NCBI GenBank assembly: GCA_028818995.1
Contig: JAPPMR010000283.1
Span: forward strand, 1-17,493
Source of the DNA: Candidatus Poribacteria bacterium
GTDB taxonomy: Bacteria; Poribacteria; WGA-4E; WGA-3G
DNA: 17,493 nt
Reading direction: 5' to 3'
The notes beneath the pieces were generated by a model. The model worked only from the letters and a program-made list of their open reading frames with translations, searched no databases and was not told the origin of the DNA. The translations under genes and the position numbers were made by a program. Below, piece after piece: positions 5,108-12,854 of the stretch (positions are counted from its first letter, which is position 1; each line of letters starts with the position of its first letter).

Positions 5108-7494
5108 TAGTTCTCCTTACCTTTCAGTGTGGAAATTTCAATCTTCTTCGGTATAAGTTCAAAAATCTTATGTCCGATTTCTGCTTCAAGTTCAAATTTT
5201 TCTGTTTTTAGCATATCAATTTCTTCCTCTATCTGTAAGTATGTGGGCAGTATATCAATTACTGTATATTGGGATTGATGTTCTTTTGGATTAATTCTAA
5301 GTTTTAATGTGGATTGTGCTTTTTGTAACTGACGAATTTCGGTTGTAAGTAGTTCGTATTTATTTTTTTGATTCCTTAAGTCTTGAACTAATTGCTCTCG
5401 ATGCCTTTCTATTCCCGGTTTTTGTTCAGCTTCTGCTGTTTTCAATCTGTTGACTACATCTCTAAGCTGTTTGAGAACAGTTTCTCTTTCTTGCGAAACA
5501 GAGATGCGTCGTTGTATCTTTTTGCCTATTTCCACTCTATTTATTTCATAATCTGCGTATTGTTCCTGGATATTTCGGGCAAGTTGTTGTTTGCGTGCAA
5601 TATATGATTCTATTTCCTGTAACCGTTCAAACTCTTTTTCGAACTCCCCGTAGATAGATTCCATTAATCTCTCACTCTCTCGCTGTTTTTCTAAAATTTC
5701 CTTATGTAACCGTTCCTTTAACTCATCTAAGGACTTAATTTTCAATGTAATGTTGTATTTTTCTGTCAAATTATTGATTTCATGATTCATAATTCCAATT
5801 TCCTTATGTAACCGTTCCTTTAACTCATCAAGGGACTTAATTTCATCTGTTTTTGTGTTAATTTCATCTGTTTTTGTGTTAATTTCTGAGATTAAAGTAT
5901 CACGTGTTGATTTTAATTGGTTGAATTCAAGTACTTCTTTTTTTTCAGAGTTTATGTTGATTTCTTCTTTCAGGTCACTACTTTTTTTCCATAATGAATT
6001 GATTTCTACTTCAATTCTTCTCAAATTCTGCTTCTTCTGAACGATGTTACCATTTAATTCAGCAAGTTTTTGGTTCAAATATTCTATTTCACTTCTTATT
6101 TGCTTTTGCTTTTTGCGTTCCTCTATGATTTCTTTACTTAATCTACTTTTCTCTTCACGAATAGATTCTATTGGCCGTTGTGCTTTAATTTCTGTTTCAA
6201 AACGGGAACAACGTGGAATATTTTCTTCAAAACGATGTCTGCGTAGATTTTCATAAAAAATCCAATCATCGGGGTCTATGCTATTTGCAAATACTCCAAA
6301 TTGTGTATCACTTGCACTGAGGTAGGACTTTAACTGTTTGATTCCGTCATATATTATGCCTTCTCGCTTGCATTCAGCTATGGCAAAAAGATTTCCTGTT
6401 GCATCAAGCAGTACAACATCGGGGCGCGGTGTATAAGTTCCAATATTGATTTCATATTGACGAACTGCAGTAAATCCCTGAAATTTCGAAAAATAATCAT
6501 AAACGGCATCCTCAACTTTTTCTTCAGGAGTTCCTGATCTATAGCAGCTATGACAAAGTTCATGCCCAAGATCGCACTTTTTACCACATTGCGTGCATCG
6601 TGGTGGGATAGAAACACTATAATAACTCTTTGCAATTGACTGTGGTTGCGAATCGGGGGAAGGAGATTCTTTTAGCGGTTCTTTTACCATGTTAGATACA
6701 CGATCTGGTTCATCAATATATCCAATCATTTCATCCGATGAATCCTGCAACAAAGACAATTCCTTGTTTTCATCTTCTACAAGTTGATCATCAGGATAAG
6801 GAAAATATCTAAAGTTCCAATCAGTGGTAGACACAGAAAATTCACATATAACATCAAGTTCTGCCTGGGCACCTCTTATAGAATCATACCCATTTATCAT
6901 TTGAGTTGTTACTGTGAAATATTGCCCACGTCGGTATATTTCTATCTCACCTCCTGCAAAATTTAGAATTCTAAATCCTGTTGACACCATAGATTTGAAA
7001 TATCTATCAGCAACTGTTCCTTCTATCCAAACCTTTACGCCAGTACCAGAAGGAGATACTTCAGCATAACTGCCTAATTTTTCTATCCAAAATTGATATT
7101 CTGGTCGGATTGCATCTGTAATAGGGTCACGGCAGTTGTCAAAATCAATTCCGATGAGACCATCCCCCTCTGCAAAGATATAACCAATACCGTCAATATG
7201 GGGATTCTCTTTCATGCACCTTAATGCAGTTTCTAAGTCTGATAAGTCTGACCAACCTGATGGGTAAGTTCTTGACACTTCGTATTTTGGGTTTTGTGGT
7301 TGATAAGGTTTCTTGTCAACTCTGAACATACCGTCTTCTTGTTCACTAACTTCGTATGCCCATACTACCCATTGATACGATTTGGCAAGTTTTGGAGGTA
7401 TAACTTCAGGTCGTAGAATCAGTCGCTGCAGCAATAATCGTAGGCGTTTTATCTCTGAAGTGCATTCAACTTTTGACTTAAAAGTTTTATCCAT
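5107..7494 (-). CDS. Multidomain protein: PrimPol-like, zinc ribbon, PD-(D/E)xK nuclease, coiled coil
   Basis: A 795-residue protein with four parts. Residues 30-220 resemble the primase-polymerase-type N-terminal domain of phage and plasmid primases (WVVWAYE at 42; GIDFDN with D117/D119 as the DxD metal site; SPSGTGVKVW at 147-156; EIEIYRRGQYFTVT at 183-196). Residues 300-317 are a four-cysteine zinc ribbon (C300, C303, C314, C317). Residues 324-430 look like an HSDR_N-type nuclease: RPD with D359, then AECK with E374/K376, and QLKSYL at 387. Residues 440-795 are nearly continuous charged coiled coil with internal duplications. No helicase motif is present. The ATG at 7494 has AAGGA 8 bases upstream, inside a perfect inverted repeat. 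The stop overlaps the aminotransferase start. Function is unknown. DNA binding and cleavage are likely if the nuclease is active, and a role in phage defence or a mobile element is an inference. Residue 154 is Lys, where many archaeo-eukaryotic primases have His. Confidence 0.8.
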   Translation of the reverse strand: MDKTFKSKVECTSEIKRLRLLLQRLILRPEVIPPKLAKSYQWVVWAYEVSEQEDGMFRVDKKPYQPQNPKYEVSRTYPSGWSDLSDLETALRCMKENPHIDGIGYIFAEGDGLIGIDFDNCRDPITDAIRPEYQFWIEKLGSYAEVSPSGTGVKVWIEGTVADRYFKSMVSTGFRILNFAGGEIEIYRRGQYFTVTTQMINGYDSIRGAQAELDVICEFSVSTTDWNFRYFPYPDDQLVEDENKELSLLQDSSDEMIGYIDEPDRVSNMVKEPLKESPSPDSQPQSIAKSYYSVSIPPRCTQCGKKCDLGHELCHSCYRSGTPEEKVEDAVYDYFSKFQGFTAVRQYEINIGTYTPRPDVVLLDATGNLFAIAECKREGIIYDGIKQLKSYLSASDTQFGVFANSIDPDDWIFYENLRRHRFEENIPRCSRFETEIKAQRPIESIREEKSRLSKEIIEERKKQKQIRSEIEYLNQKLAELNGNIVQKKQNLRRIEVEINSLWKKSSDLKEEININSEKKEVLEFNQLKSTRDTLISEINTKTDEINTKTDEIKSLDELKERLHKEIGIMNHEINNLTEKYNITLKIKSLDELKERLHKEILEKQRESERLMESIYGEFEKEFERLQEIESYIARKQQLARNIQEQYADYEINRVEIGKKIQRRISVSQERETVLKQLRDVVNRLKTAEAEQKPGIERHREQLVQDLRNQKNKYELLTTEIRQLQKAQSTLKLRINPKEHQSQYTVIDILPTYLQIEEEIDMLKTEKFELEAEIGHKIFELIPKKIEISTLKGKEN
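5695..5883. repeat. Internal duplications in the coiled-coil coding region
   Basis: Two copies of the 45 bp segment encoding IKSLDELKERLHKEI lie at 5695-5739 and 5797-5841, exactly 102 bp (34 codons) apart. Next to them a perfect 21 bp tandem duplication encodes INTKTDE twice (5842-5883). Both preserve the reading frame and the heptad-like phase. Confidence 0.85.
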
Positions 7495-7505
7495 TATGTG
7501 ATTCC

Positions 7506-7525
7506 TTAACAGATTTCACTGTTAA
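7506..7525. promoter_or_regulatory. Inverted repeat covering the ribosome binding site of the 795-residue gene
   Basis: Plus-strand TTAACAG (7506-7512), six bases, CTGTTAA (7519-7525), a perfect 7 bp inverted repeat. Its gene-proximal arm overlaps the AAGGA ribosome binding site at 7507-7503. It could be a repressor operator or an RNA hairpin that limits translation. Neither is proven by sequence. Confidence 0.5.
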
Positions 7526-7566
7526 CAAACAACGACTTACACTATTTGCAATAGCATTCAATTCCC

Positions 7567-7779
7567 TTATAATGCCAAGATTCGCTTAAATTCATCAAGA
7601 CTTGATACTTGAACCGCCTCACGCAGCAACTCTTTAAGACGTTGACTTTCTTTGATACCTTCAAGTGTAGGTTTTAGCATTTGCACGGCGCTGTGTTGAA
7701 AGCGAACATCTAACACATCAAGTATACTTTCAATGGTAGCTTTTCTTTCAAAGTATTGGATAACAGATGATTCGTGCAT
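7567..7779 (-). CDS. Detached copy of the Rpn-type C-terminal module (70 residues)
   Basis: This ORF is a close copy of the last 74 residues of the upstream nuclease: MHESS, YFERK, TIE, LDVL and FKRIL all recur in order, and the 3' ends share over 30 nearly identical bases. It lies in the same reading frame as the nuclease gene, separated only by TGA and ACC, so it looks like a tandem duplication of a 228 bp unit in which a stop codon divides the copies. It may be translated separately from the ATG at 7779 by reinitiation (a GGAG lies 11 bases upstream, weak spacing), be reached by readthrough, or be a silent remnant. By analogy with other Rpn/DUF4351-like proteins the module is a helical accessory or oligomerisation tail. 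No catalytic residues are present. Confidence 0.6.
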   Translation of the reverse strand: MHESSVIQYFERKATIESILDVLDVRFQHSAVQMLKPTLEGIKESQRLKELLREAVQVSSLDEFKRILAL

Positions 7780-8007
7780 GGTTCATCCAGCTCCGTTTGA
7801 TGCCAAGATTCGCTTAAATTCATCAAAACTTGATACTTGAACTGCCTCAAGGAACAGCTGCTTCAATTCCTGCTGTTCTTGGATATTCTCAAGTGTGGGT
7901 TTTAGTGTTTGCAAGTTGTTAGGTTGAAATCGCACTTCTAACACATCAAGGAGCAATTCAATAGTTTTTTTCCTTTCAAAGTATTCGGCAAAAGATGATT
8001 GGTGCAT
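7567..8007. repeat. 228 bp tandem duplication of the nuclease C-terminal segment
   Basis: Copy 1 runs from the internal ATG at 8007 to 7780 on the minus strand, and copy 2 from the ATG at 7779 to 7567. By eye identity is about three-quarters overall, highest at the end (GTTCAAGTATCAAG, then GATGAATTTAAGCGAATC in both). Confidence 0.85.
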
Positions 8008-8685
8008 GGTTTCCTCCGATAAAATATCACGAATGTCGTGAAAATCAAATATAACATCAGACAAAATAACCATAGAGGCGAGATAATCCGGCTTGTCTGC
8101 CTCGTCCATTGGGATAGTTTGCGCAACCTCAACACATTCCCGTAACCACTGGTCAGAATCCACCTCCTCTGGCGGTTTCATCAGCGGTGCAAAAGGGATA
8201 AGTCCTTTTAGTTTCGCGTCTAAAACACTTTGCCCATCTATATTGCAGAGCCTGATGACTTTATATTTAATGGTAATTTCATACCCTGACACATTTTGGA
8301 CATATTCCCCTGGGTCATTGCGTCCAGCATTCGGATGCAGATAAATCACGTGTGAATAGATAGGCAATTGATATGTGCGGATACCTAAACCAGCGTAACC
8401 TGCTATGCGGTATGGCATCGGCACTTCTGTGCTATCGTGCGTTTGAAATTCAAAGTGAACAATGGCTTCTTCACCACGAATGTTTGCATGTATGAAACTA
8501 TCCGCCCGATACCATTTCACAACAGGTTGTTCAGTTTCTATTACGCCAATTGCTTTAGCGTCTGGTATGCCGAGATAAAATTGGATACATTCATCAGGGT
8601 TTTTATGGACAATTTGCTTTGAAACAGTATCAAATTGTCCAATTAGCTGCGGTGCTACATCTGGTTCAGGAAGTTTACTTTTCAT
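7783..8685 (-). CDS. Rpn-family PD-(D/E)xK nuclease / putative transposase-related protein
   Basis: A 300-residue protein with the layout of Rpn (recombination-promoting nuclease) and related cyanobacterial-type PD-(D/E)xK proteins. D62 in YRADSFI and the E79-x-Q81 of HFEFQT form the degenerate nuclease core. They are followed by [29 protein letters not shown], which carries the family's helix and strand, and by [10 protein letters not shown] (161-170). Residues 227-300 form a helical C-terminal module that is duplicated downstream. E-x-Q in place of E-x-K is usual in this group. The ATG at 8685 overlaps the stop of the J-domain gene by four bases (ATGA), and its ribosome binding site is weak, so coupled translation is likely. 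Family members promote RecA-independent recombination in E. coli. The activity and target of this one are unknown. Confidence 0.8.
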   Translation of the reverse strand: MKSKLPEPDVAPQLIGQFDTVSKQIVHKNPDECIQFYLGIPDAKAIGVIETEQPVVKWYRADSFIHANIRGEEAIVHFEFQTHDSTEVPMPYRIAGYAGLGIRTYQLPIYSHVIYLHPNAGRNDPGEYVQNVSGYEITIKYKVIRLCNIDGQSVLDAKLKGLIPFAPLMKPPEEVDSDQWLRECVEVAQTIPMDEADKPDYLASMVILSDVIFDFHDIRDILSEETMHQSSFAEYFERKKTIELLLDVLEVRFQPNNLQTLKPTLENIQEQQELKQLFLEAVQVSSFDEFKRILASNGAG

Positions 8686-9548
8686 AACGTCTTCGCGAGT
8701 TGCTTCAATAAATCCTTCTGTTTACGCGACAATGATTTTGGAATTTCTATAACAAGACGTACTCGTAGGTCACCGTTTCGTCCAGATGGGTCTACTATCC
8801 CTTGCCCACGAAGGCGTAACTGTTGTCCGGGTTGTGCACCTGCTGGGATTTTAAGCTCCACGTTTCCCGATAGGGTTTGCACTCGGACAGTGCCGCCTAA
8901 CGCTGCGGTTGTCATCGGGACTTTCGCATCCGTCACCAGGTCGAGTCCGTCACGTGTTATGGTTGGATGCGGTTGAACTGATATTTTGACTAACAGGTCT
9001 CCCGACATCCCAGCACCGATAGCTTCTCCATGTCCACGAACACGTAATGTTTGACCGTCTTTAATACCGGGAGGAATTTTAAGAGTTATACCTTTCCCTT
9101 GAACGCTAACTTCTTTCTGTGCTCCAAGCACTGCATCAGCAAAGGAAATAGCAAGGTTAATGCGGAGGTCACGTCCACGATAGGTACGGGTTGTTCGCCG
9201 TTGCGGACCAAACACATCGCCGAAAGCATCACCGAATCCAACACCGTAACCTGTCCGCCCAAAAATGTCGTTCAGATTGAGGTTGGCAAAGATGTCGTCC
9301 ATATTAGTGTAACCTTCAAACCCCATACCGTGAATACCCGCATGCCCACGCGTATCGTAGACTCGTCGCTTTTCAGGATCAGATAGGACTGAATAGGCAT
9401 TAGACGCTTCTTTGAATTTTTCCTCCGCAGCTTTGTCACCAGGATTTTTATCGGGATGGTATTTAACTGCTAATTTGCGATATGCCTTTTTGATTTCTTC
9501 TGCAGAGGCGTTCCGATTAACGCCAAGTATTTCGTAGTAGTCTCTCAT
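8682..9548 (-). CDS. J-domain co-chaperone, CbpA-like (type II DnaJ)
   Basis: A 288-residue Hsp40. The N-terminal J domain (1-65) holds the HPD motif at 31-33, which stimulates the DnaK ATPase. A Gly/Phe-rich linker follows (about 70-120, [18 protein letters not shown]). The rest is the two-part C-terminal substrate-binding domain ([52 protein letters not shown]). The cysteine-rich zinc finger of true DnaJ is absent, which places it with CbpA/DnaJ-type II proteins. The ATG at 9548 has AGGA 6 bases upstream. No grpE or dnaK lies nearby. It overlaps the Rpn-type nuclease gene by four bases, an unusual partner for a chaperone. Confidence 0.93.
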   Translation of the reverse strand: MRDYYEILGVNRNASAEEIKKAYRKLAVKYHPDKNPGDKAAEEKFKEASNAYSVLSDPEKRRVYDTRGHAGIHGMGFEGYTNMDDIFANLNLNDIFGRTGYGVGFGDAFGDVFGPQRRTTRTYRGRDLRINLAISFADAVLGAQKEVSVQGKGITLKIPPGIKDGQTLRVRGHGEAIGAGMSGDLLVKISVQPHPTITRDGLDLVTDAKVPMTTAALGGTVRVQTLSGNVELKIPAGAQPGQQLRLRGQGIVDPSGRNGDLRVRLVIEIPKSLSRKQKDLLKQLAKTL

Positions 9549-9597
9549 AGTCTTCCTAAGGCATGATTATTATTTGCTATCATCTATGAATGCCATC

Positions 9598-10734
9598 CTA
9601 CAATAATTCTATTAACTCATCAATAGTAGAGATATTTTGGTGTTGTTTAACAAGCGTGCTACCGAATTCAAGTATAGCGGTTTCTATCCGCAATTTTCGT
9701 TGCACATCTTCAATTCTTTCAATGTCCTTGACATGTGCTGCCCCGATGATACGTCGTAAAATTTCCATTCCTGCAAACCCAACAGATTCGTGAAAAATCT
9801 GCTGTAAAGTCCGAGTCTCCTGCACCTCATCAGCCATCTGAAATTCTGTTGTGTAAGCGTTCCAAGTTTGAACAATCGCAGTTTTAAGTTCTGGCTGAAC
9901 ATCGGAATTATCCGTGTGTGAAAAATAGGACAAAAAATAGTTTGCCCAATATAATCCAATGTCAAATCCAACGGGACCGTAGAAAGCAAATTCGGAATCA
10001 ATGACTTTGGCAGAATTGCCTTTTACCATAATACTTCCGGTATGAAGGTCGCCATGTGTTAAACCTTGCTGTGCAGTAAGAAAAATCGTTTTTAGATTTT
10101 GCGCTTGTTGCGAGAAAGTGTCATCTGTTTTCAATCGTAAAATTTCAGATTCCAACCCTTTTGTCCAGAAATTTGTTTCGTGTTCAATAAAAGGCAGTGT
10201 AAAGACATAGTCTGCGGTTATTGATTGCATGACGGTGTTTGCAAAGTCTTCTCGGTACTTATCTACTGAAGCACTGTCAAGGTTGTCAGCATAAGTTTGG
10301 CTATGGACACTCCCCATAAACTGCCCAATCAATTCAGGGATTTTCTGATTGACCTGTCCAGCAATGAGGTCATCTCGCAATAGACGGTATCCGCGAAGAT
10401 CCTCCATCACTATTACCGCTGCATCACTATCAAAATAGTACTGTGTTGGTACTGCCTCACTCGCAAACTGATTGTAGATTCCAAGTGATAGGGATTCAAA
10501 AGTCAAGCGATCAGGCGGCAGTGGATAGTCAGGTCCTAATATTTTAATATAAGGAGGTGCCTGCTTCAAGACGAGTGAACGTTCTGGTTGTTCTGTATCA
10601 AAAACACGATAGACAAAATTAAGATTCCCGTCTCCGATTTCCTCGGAATGCAGGTTTGTATCCGAACTAAAAAAGCCTATTTCAGACTGACGTTCGCGTA
10701 GATATTGGGGGATGGTTTCTCTGCTTAGTTCCAT
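9598..10734 (-). CDS. mtnK: S-methyl-5-thioribose kinase (methionine salvage)
   Basis: A 378-residue kinase of the aminoglycoside-phosphotransferase-like fold. MtnK phosphorylates 5-methylthioribose to its 1-phosphate in the methionine salvage pathway. Visible motifs are the glycine-loop equivalent GDGNLNFVYRV (34-44), LVLKQAPPYIK with the ATP-binding K57, VMEDLRGYRLL (109-119), the catalytic HGDLHTGS with D229, and the D-x-E metal motif of this family at D246-S-E248 followed by FAFYGPVGFDIG. Length matches the family (about 380-400). The ATG at 10734 has only a weak upstream purine run. It lies 34 bases after asd and 49 before the J-domain gene, so it is probably in the same operon. MtnA, the usual partner, is not in the window. 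Homoserine-type kinases are the main alternative, but the DGNLNFV and D-x-EFAFYGP motifs favour MtnK. Confidence 0.88.
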   Translation of the reverse strand: MELSRETIPQYLRERQSEIGFFSSDTNLHSEEIGDGNLNFVYRVFDTEQPERSLVLKQAPPYIKILGPDYPLPPDRLTFESLSLGIYNQFASEAVPTQYYFDSDAAVIVMEDLRGYRLLRDDLIAGQVNQKIPELIGQFMGSVHSQTYADNLDSASVDKYREDFANTVMQSITADYVFTLPFIEHETNFWTKGLESEILRLKTDDTFSQQAQNLKTIFLTAQQGLTHGDLHTGSIMVKGNSAKVIDSEFAFYGPVGFDIGLYWANYFLSYFSHTDNSDVQPELKTAIVQTWNAYTTEFQMADEVQETRTLQQIFHESVGFAGMEILRRIIGAAHVKDIERIEDVQRKLRIETAILEFGSTLVKQHQNISTIDELIELL

Positions 10735-10768
10735 CTTTGGATAAGGACAACTGACAAGAAGTCTCTAT

Positions 10769-11770
10769 CTACAGCAAGAGTTCTTCTGCAATTTGAATTG
10801 CATTTAACGCGGCACCTTTACGTAAATTGTCAGCGACGACCCACAGATTCAAGCCGTTTTGAATTGATGAATCTTCACGGATACGTCCGACATATACATC
10901 ATCTTTTCCTGCCACATCTATAGCCATCGGATATTTATAATTGTCTGGATCATCAATTAACTGTACACCTGGTGCGTCAGCGAGGCATTTGTGCGCTTCA
11001 ACTTGGGTAAGTTTCTCGTGTGTTTCAACGTTAATGGATTCAGAGTGTGCGAAGAACACAGGCACACGAACAGTGGTTGCTGAAACCCCAATAGAATCAT
11101 CGGAAAGAATTTTATGGGTTTCGTTGACCATTTTTAGTTCCTCTTCGTTATCACCTGAGTCTGTAAAGGGCCAATCAAAAGCAACATTAAACGCCATTTG
11201 ATGGGGGAATCGGTCAAGCGTAATCGGTTTACCTTCTAACGCCTCGGTTGTTTGTAGAATCAACTCGTTCACTGCTCGTCCACTTTTACCGGAAACGCTC
11301 TGGTAAGTGGAAACAACGATTCGTTTGATCCCGACAGCGTCGTAAATTGGTTTGAGCGCGACCATCATCTGAATAGTTGAGCAGTTCGGATTCGCTATGA
11401 GACCGTTGTGTTCTAAAGCGGCATTCATATTAACTTCTGGTACAACTAACGGGGTATCATCGTCCATCCGAAAAGCACTTGTGTTGTCAATAACTAAAGC
11501 ACCCTTTTTTATTGCAGTTGGGATGAATTCACGGCTGACAGACGCGCCTGCGGATGAAAAAACAAGGTCTACATCTTCAAATGAATCGTGCGTCAACTCT
11601 TCAATGACGATGTGTGCGCCTTTGAATGTCAAGATTTCACCTGCGGACCTGTGTGAGGCCAACAACTTCAAACTACCAACAGGAAAGGAACGTTCCTCTA
11701 AAAGTTCTAACATAGTGTTACCAACTGCCCCTGTTGCACCGACAATTGCAACACGATAACTTTCATTCAT
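10769..11770 (-). CDS. asd: Aspartate-semialdehyde dehydrogenase
   Basis: A 333-residue NADP-dependent enzyme that reduces aspartyl phosphate to aspartate semialdehyde, the branch point to lysine/diaminopimelate, threonine and methionine. The Rossmann motif GATGAVG (11-17), SSAGASVSREF (72-82), the nucleophile C130 in NPNCST, STYQSVSGKSG (154-164), the substrate-binding R235 in TVRVPV and H242 are all present and complete. Length is typical of the bacterial/Gram-positive-type subfamily. The ATG at 11770 follows GAGGT by about 10 bases. An ATG four bases inside is out of frame. It is the first gene of a long minus-strand string, with mtnK 34 bases downstream and the HU gene divergent upstream. 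Confidence 0.97.
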   Translation of the reverse strand: MNESYRVAIVGATGAVGNTMLELLEERSFPVGSLKLLASHRSAGEILTFKGAHIVIEELTHDSFEDVDLVFSSAGASVSREFIPTAIKKGALVIDNTSAFRMDDDTPLVVPEVNMNAALEHNGLIANPNCSTIQMMVALKPIYDAVGIKRIVVSTYQSVSGKSGRAVNELILQTTEALEGKPITLDRFPHQMAFNVAFDWPFTDSGDNEEELKMVNETHKILSDDSIGVSATTVRVPVFFAHSESINVETHEKLTQVEAHKCLADAPGVQLIDDPDNYKYPMAIDVAGKDDVYVGRIREDSSIQNGLNLWVVADNLRKGAALNAIQIAEELLL

Positions 11771-11806
11771 TTTATTTTTACCTCAAAGTAAACCTTTTAT
11801 TATATT

Positions 11807-11835
11807 ATGTTACCACAAATTCGGGACTTAAGCAA
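11807..11835 (-). promoter_or_regulatory. Candidate promoter for asd and the downstream string
   Basis: On the minus strand, TTGCTT (11835-11830), a 17 bp spacer, TAACAT (11812-11807) with a TGG extended -10. A further TATAAT lies at 11804-11799 without a -35 box. Matches are partial, so this is a candidate only. Confidence 0.35.
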
Positions 11836-12049
11836 ACTTGTTTTAAATCGGATATAGGTTTTGTAATTGTCAGTAAAATATTGATATTTAGGATAAAGAT
11901 TTCAACATATTAATTGCTATTTTATAGATGTACACTACGTTAAAAATGAATCAGTAGTAACCATTTTTACAAAACAACGTTTATAGTAATAGATATATCG
12001 GATTCTGACGTTTTTGAAAGTTAACGGTTTGGGAAAATTCAGGTGTCCC

Positions 12050-12078
12050 TTGACAACGCTTGAATTATGTAGTATCAT
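12050..12078 (+). promoter_or_regulatory. Near-consensus sigma70-type promoter for HU
   Basis: TTGACA (12050-12055), a 17 bp spacer, TATCAT (12073-12078). Start expected near 12085, which would give a leader of about 190 bases before the HU ATG. Confidence 0.7.
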
Positions 12079-12112
12079 ACTAATGTAGAAATTATATTCC
12101 GTTAAGTTTTTC

Positions 12113-12141
12113 TTGACACATTTATATGTGTTTGGTTTAAC
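12113..12141 (+). promoter_or_regulatory. Second candidate promoter for HU
   Basis: TTGACA (12113-12118), a 17 bp spacer, TTTAAC (12136-12141, 4/6 match). The -35 is perfect and the -10 weak. It would give a leader of about 126 bases. Confidence 0.35.
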
Positions 12142-12273
12142 TTTGTGCTAAATAGTTTCTAACAAATTTAACTTTCAGTCCGATGTGAAAGTTTACATTC
12201 ATGTGATTCCGAATCCGAGTTTGTGAGTTTTCTCGGCTGAATAAATTTATTTTTTTTAAAAGGAAGTTGAATC

Positions 12274-12558
12274 ATGGCGAAGAAATTAATGAAGGACGAC
12301 ATCATCAATGGCGTCGTAAAAGAAACAGGTCTCACGAAAAAAGATGCGGCTGCCGCCGTTGAGGCGTTCACAAAGACCGTTCAAGATTCCCTGAAAAAAG
12401 GCAATTCAATTGGACTCATCGGTTTTGGAACGTTTGAAGTTAGAACCCGCGCTGCCCGAGATGGTCGCAATCCACAAACTGGCGAACCGATCAAGATTGC
12501 TAAGAAAAAGGTTCCGGCATTCAAAGCTGGTAAGAAACTCAGAGACGCTGTCTCCTAA
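12274..12558 (+). CDS. hup: HU-family DNA-binding protein
   Basis: A 94-residue histone-like nucleoid protein that binds and bends DNA as a dimer. The N-terminal helical dimerisation part ([19 protein letters not shown]) and the HU/IHF signature [18 protein letters not shown] (50-67), with the DNA-intercalating beta arm around RNPQTGEP, are complete. Length is normal for HU (about 90), and the sequence fits HU rather than IHF. The ATG at 12274 has AAAAGGAAG about 8 bases upstream. It is monocistronic: strong promoters upstream and a hairpin terminator downstream. Confidence 0.96.
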   Translation: MAKKLMKDDIINGVVKETGLTKKDAAAAVEAFTKTVQDSLKKGNSIGLIGFGTFEVRTRAARDGRNPQTGEPIKIAKKKVPAFKAGKKLRDAVS

Positions 12559-12582
12559 ACGCAGTAACTCAACTAACATTAG

Positions 12583-12640
12583 AAAAGTCGTGGAATACAC
12601 CTCACTTTGAATGATGTATTTTACGACTTTTTCTTTGTTT
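12583..12640 (+). terminator. Rho-independent terminator of the HU gene
   Basis: AAAAGTCGT and AATACA (12583-12599) pair with TGTATT and ACGACTTTTT (12615-12632) around a short AU-rich loop. The right arm runs into TTTTTCTTTGTTTTG, a T-rich tract. It lies 25 bases past the HU stop. Confidence 0.8.
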
Positions 12641-12854
12641 TGTCTAATATAATCACTTCACAAACCTCTTGTTTTATTCGTCCGCAATAGAATTCCTCCG
12701 GTTTTTAAATCCTTGAATTCACCAGAAAAATTAATTGAAAATTGTCTAACACTATGCTATTATTATAGGTGGTATGTGACTCCATTTTTTTGTGACTGAG
12801 AGTTCAGTAATACCATTCTAATTGACAAAGTATCATTCCGATTTTGAGTCTCTT

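Larger units (their letters stand above)
11771..12273. other. Divergent control region between asd and hup
   Basis: AT-rich and without any gene. It holds a candidate asd promoter (11807-11835), a palindrome AAATAT-TG-ATATTT (11876-11889), two tandem promoter candidates for HU (12050-12078 and 12113-12141), and a 5 bp hairpin CCGAG/CTCGG (12215-12236) in the HU leader. No tRNA or recognisable riboswitch is seen. Confidence 0.65.

Noticed and set aside
9051..9386. Plus-strand 111-codon ORF
   Set aside because: Antisense shadow of the J-domain gene, whose frame is fully conserved; no motif or ribosome binding site.
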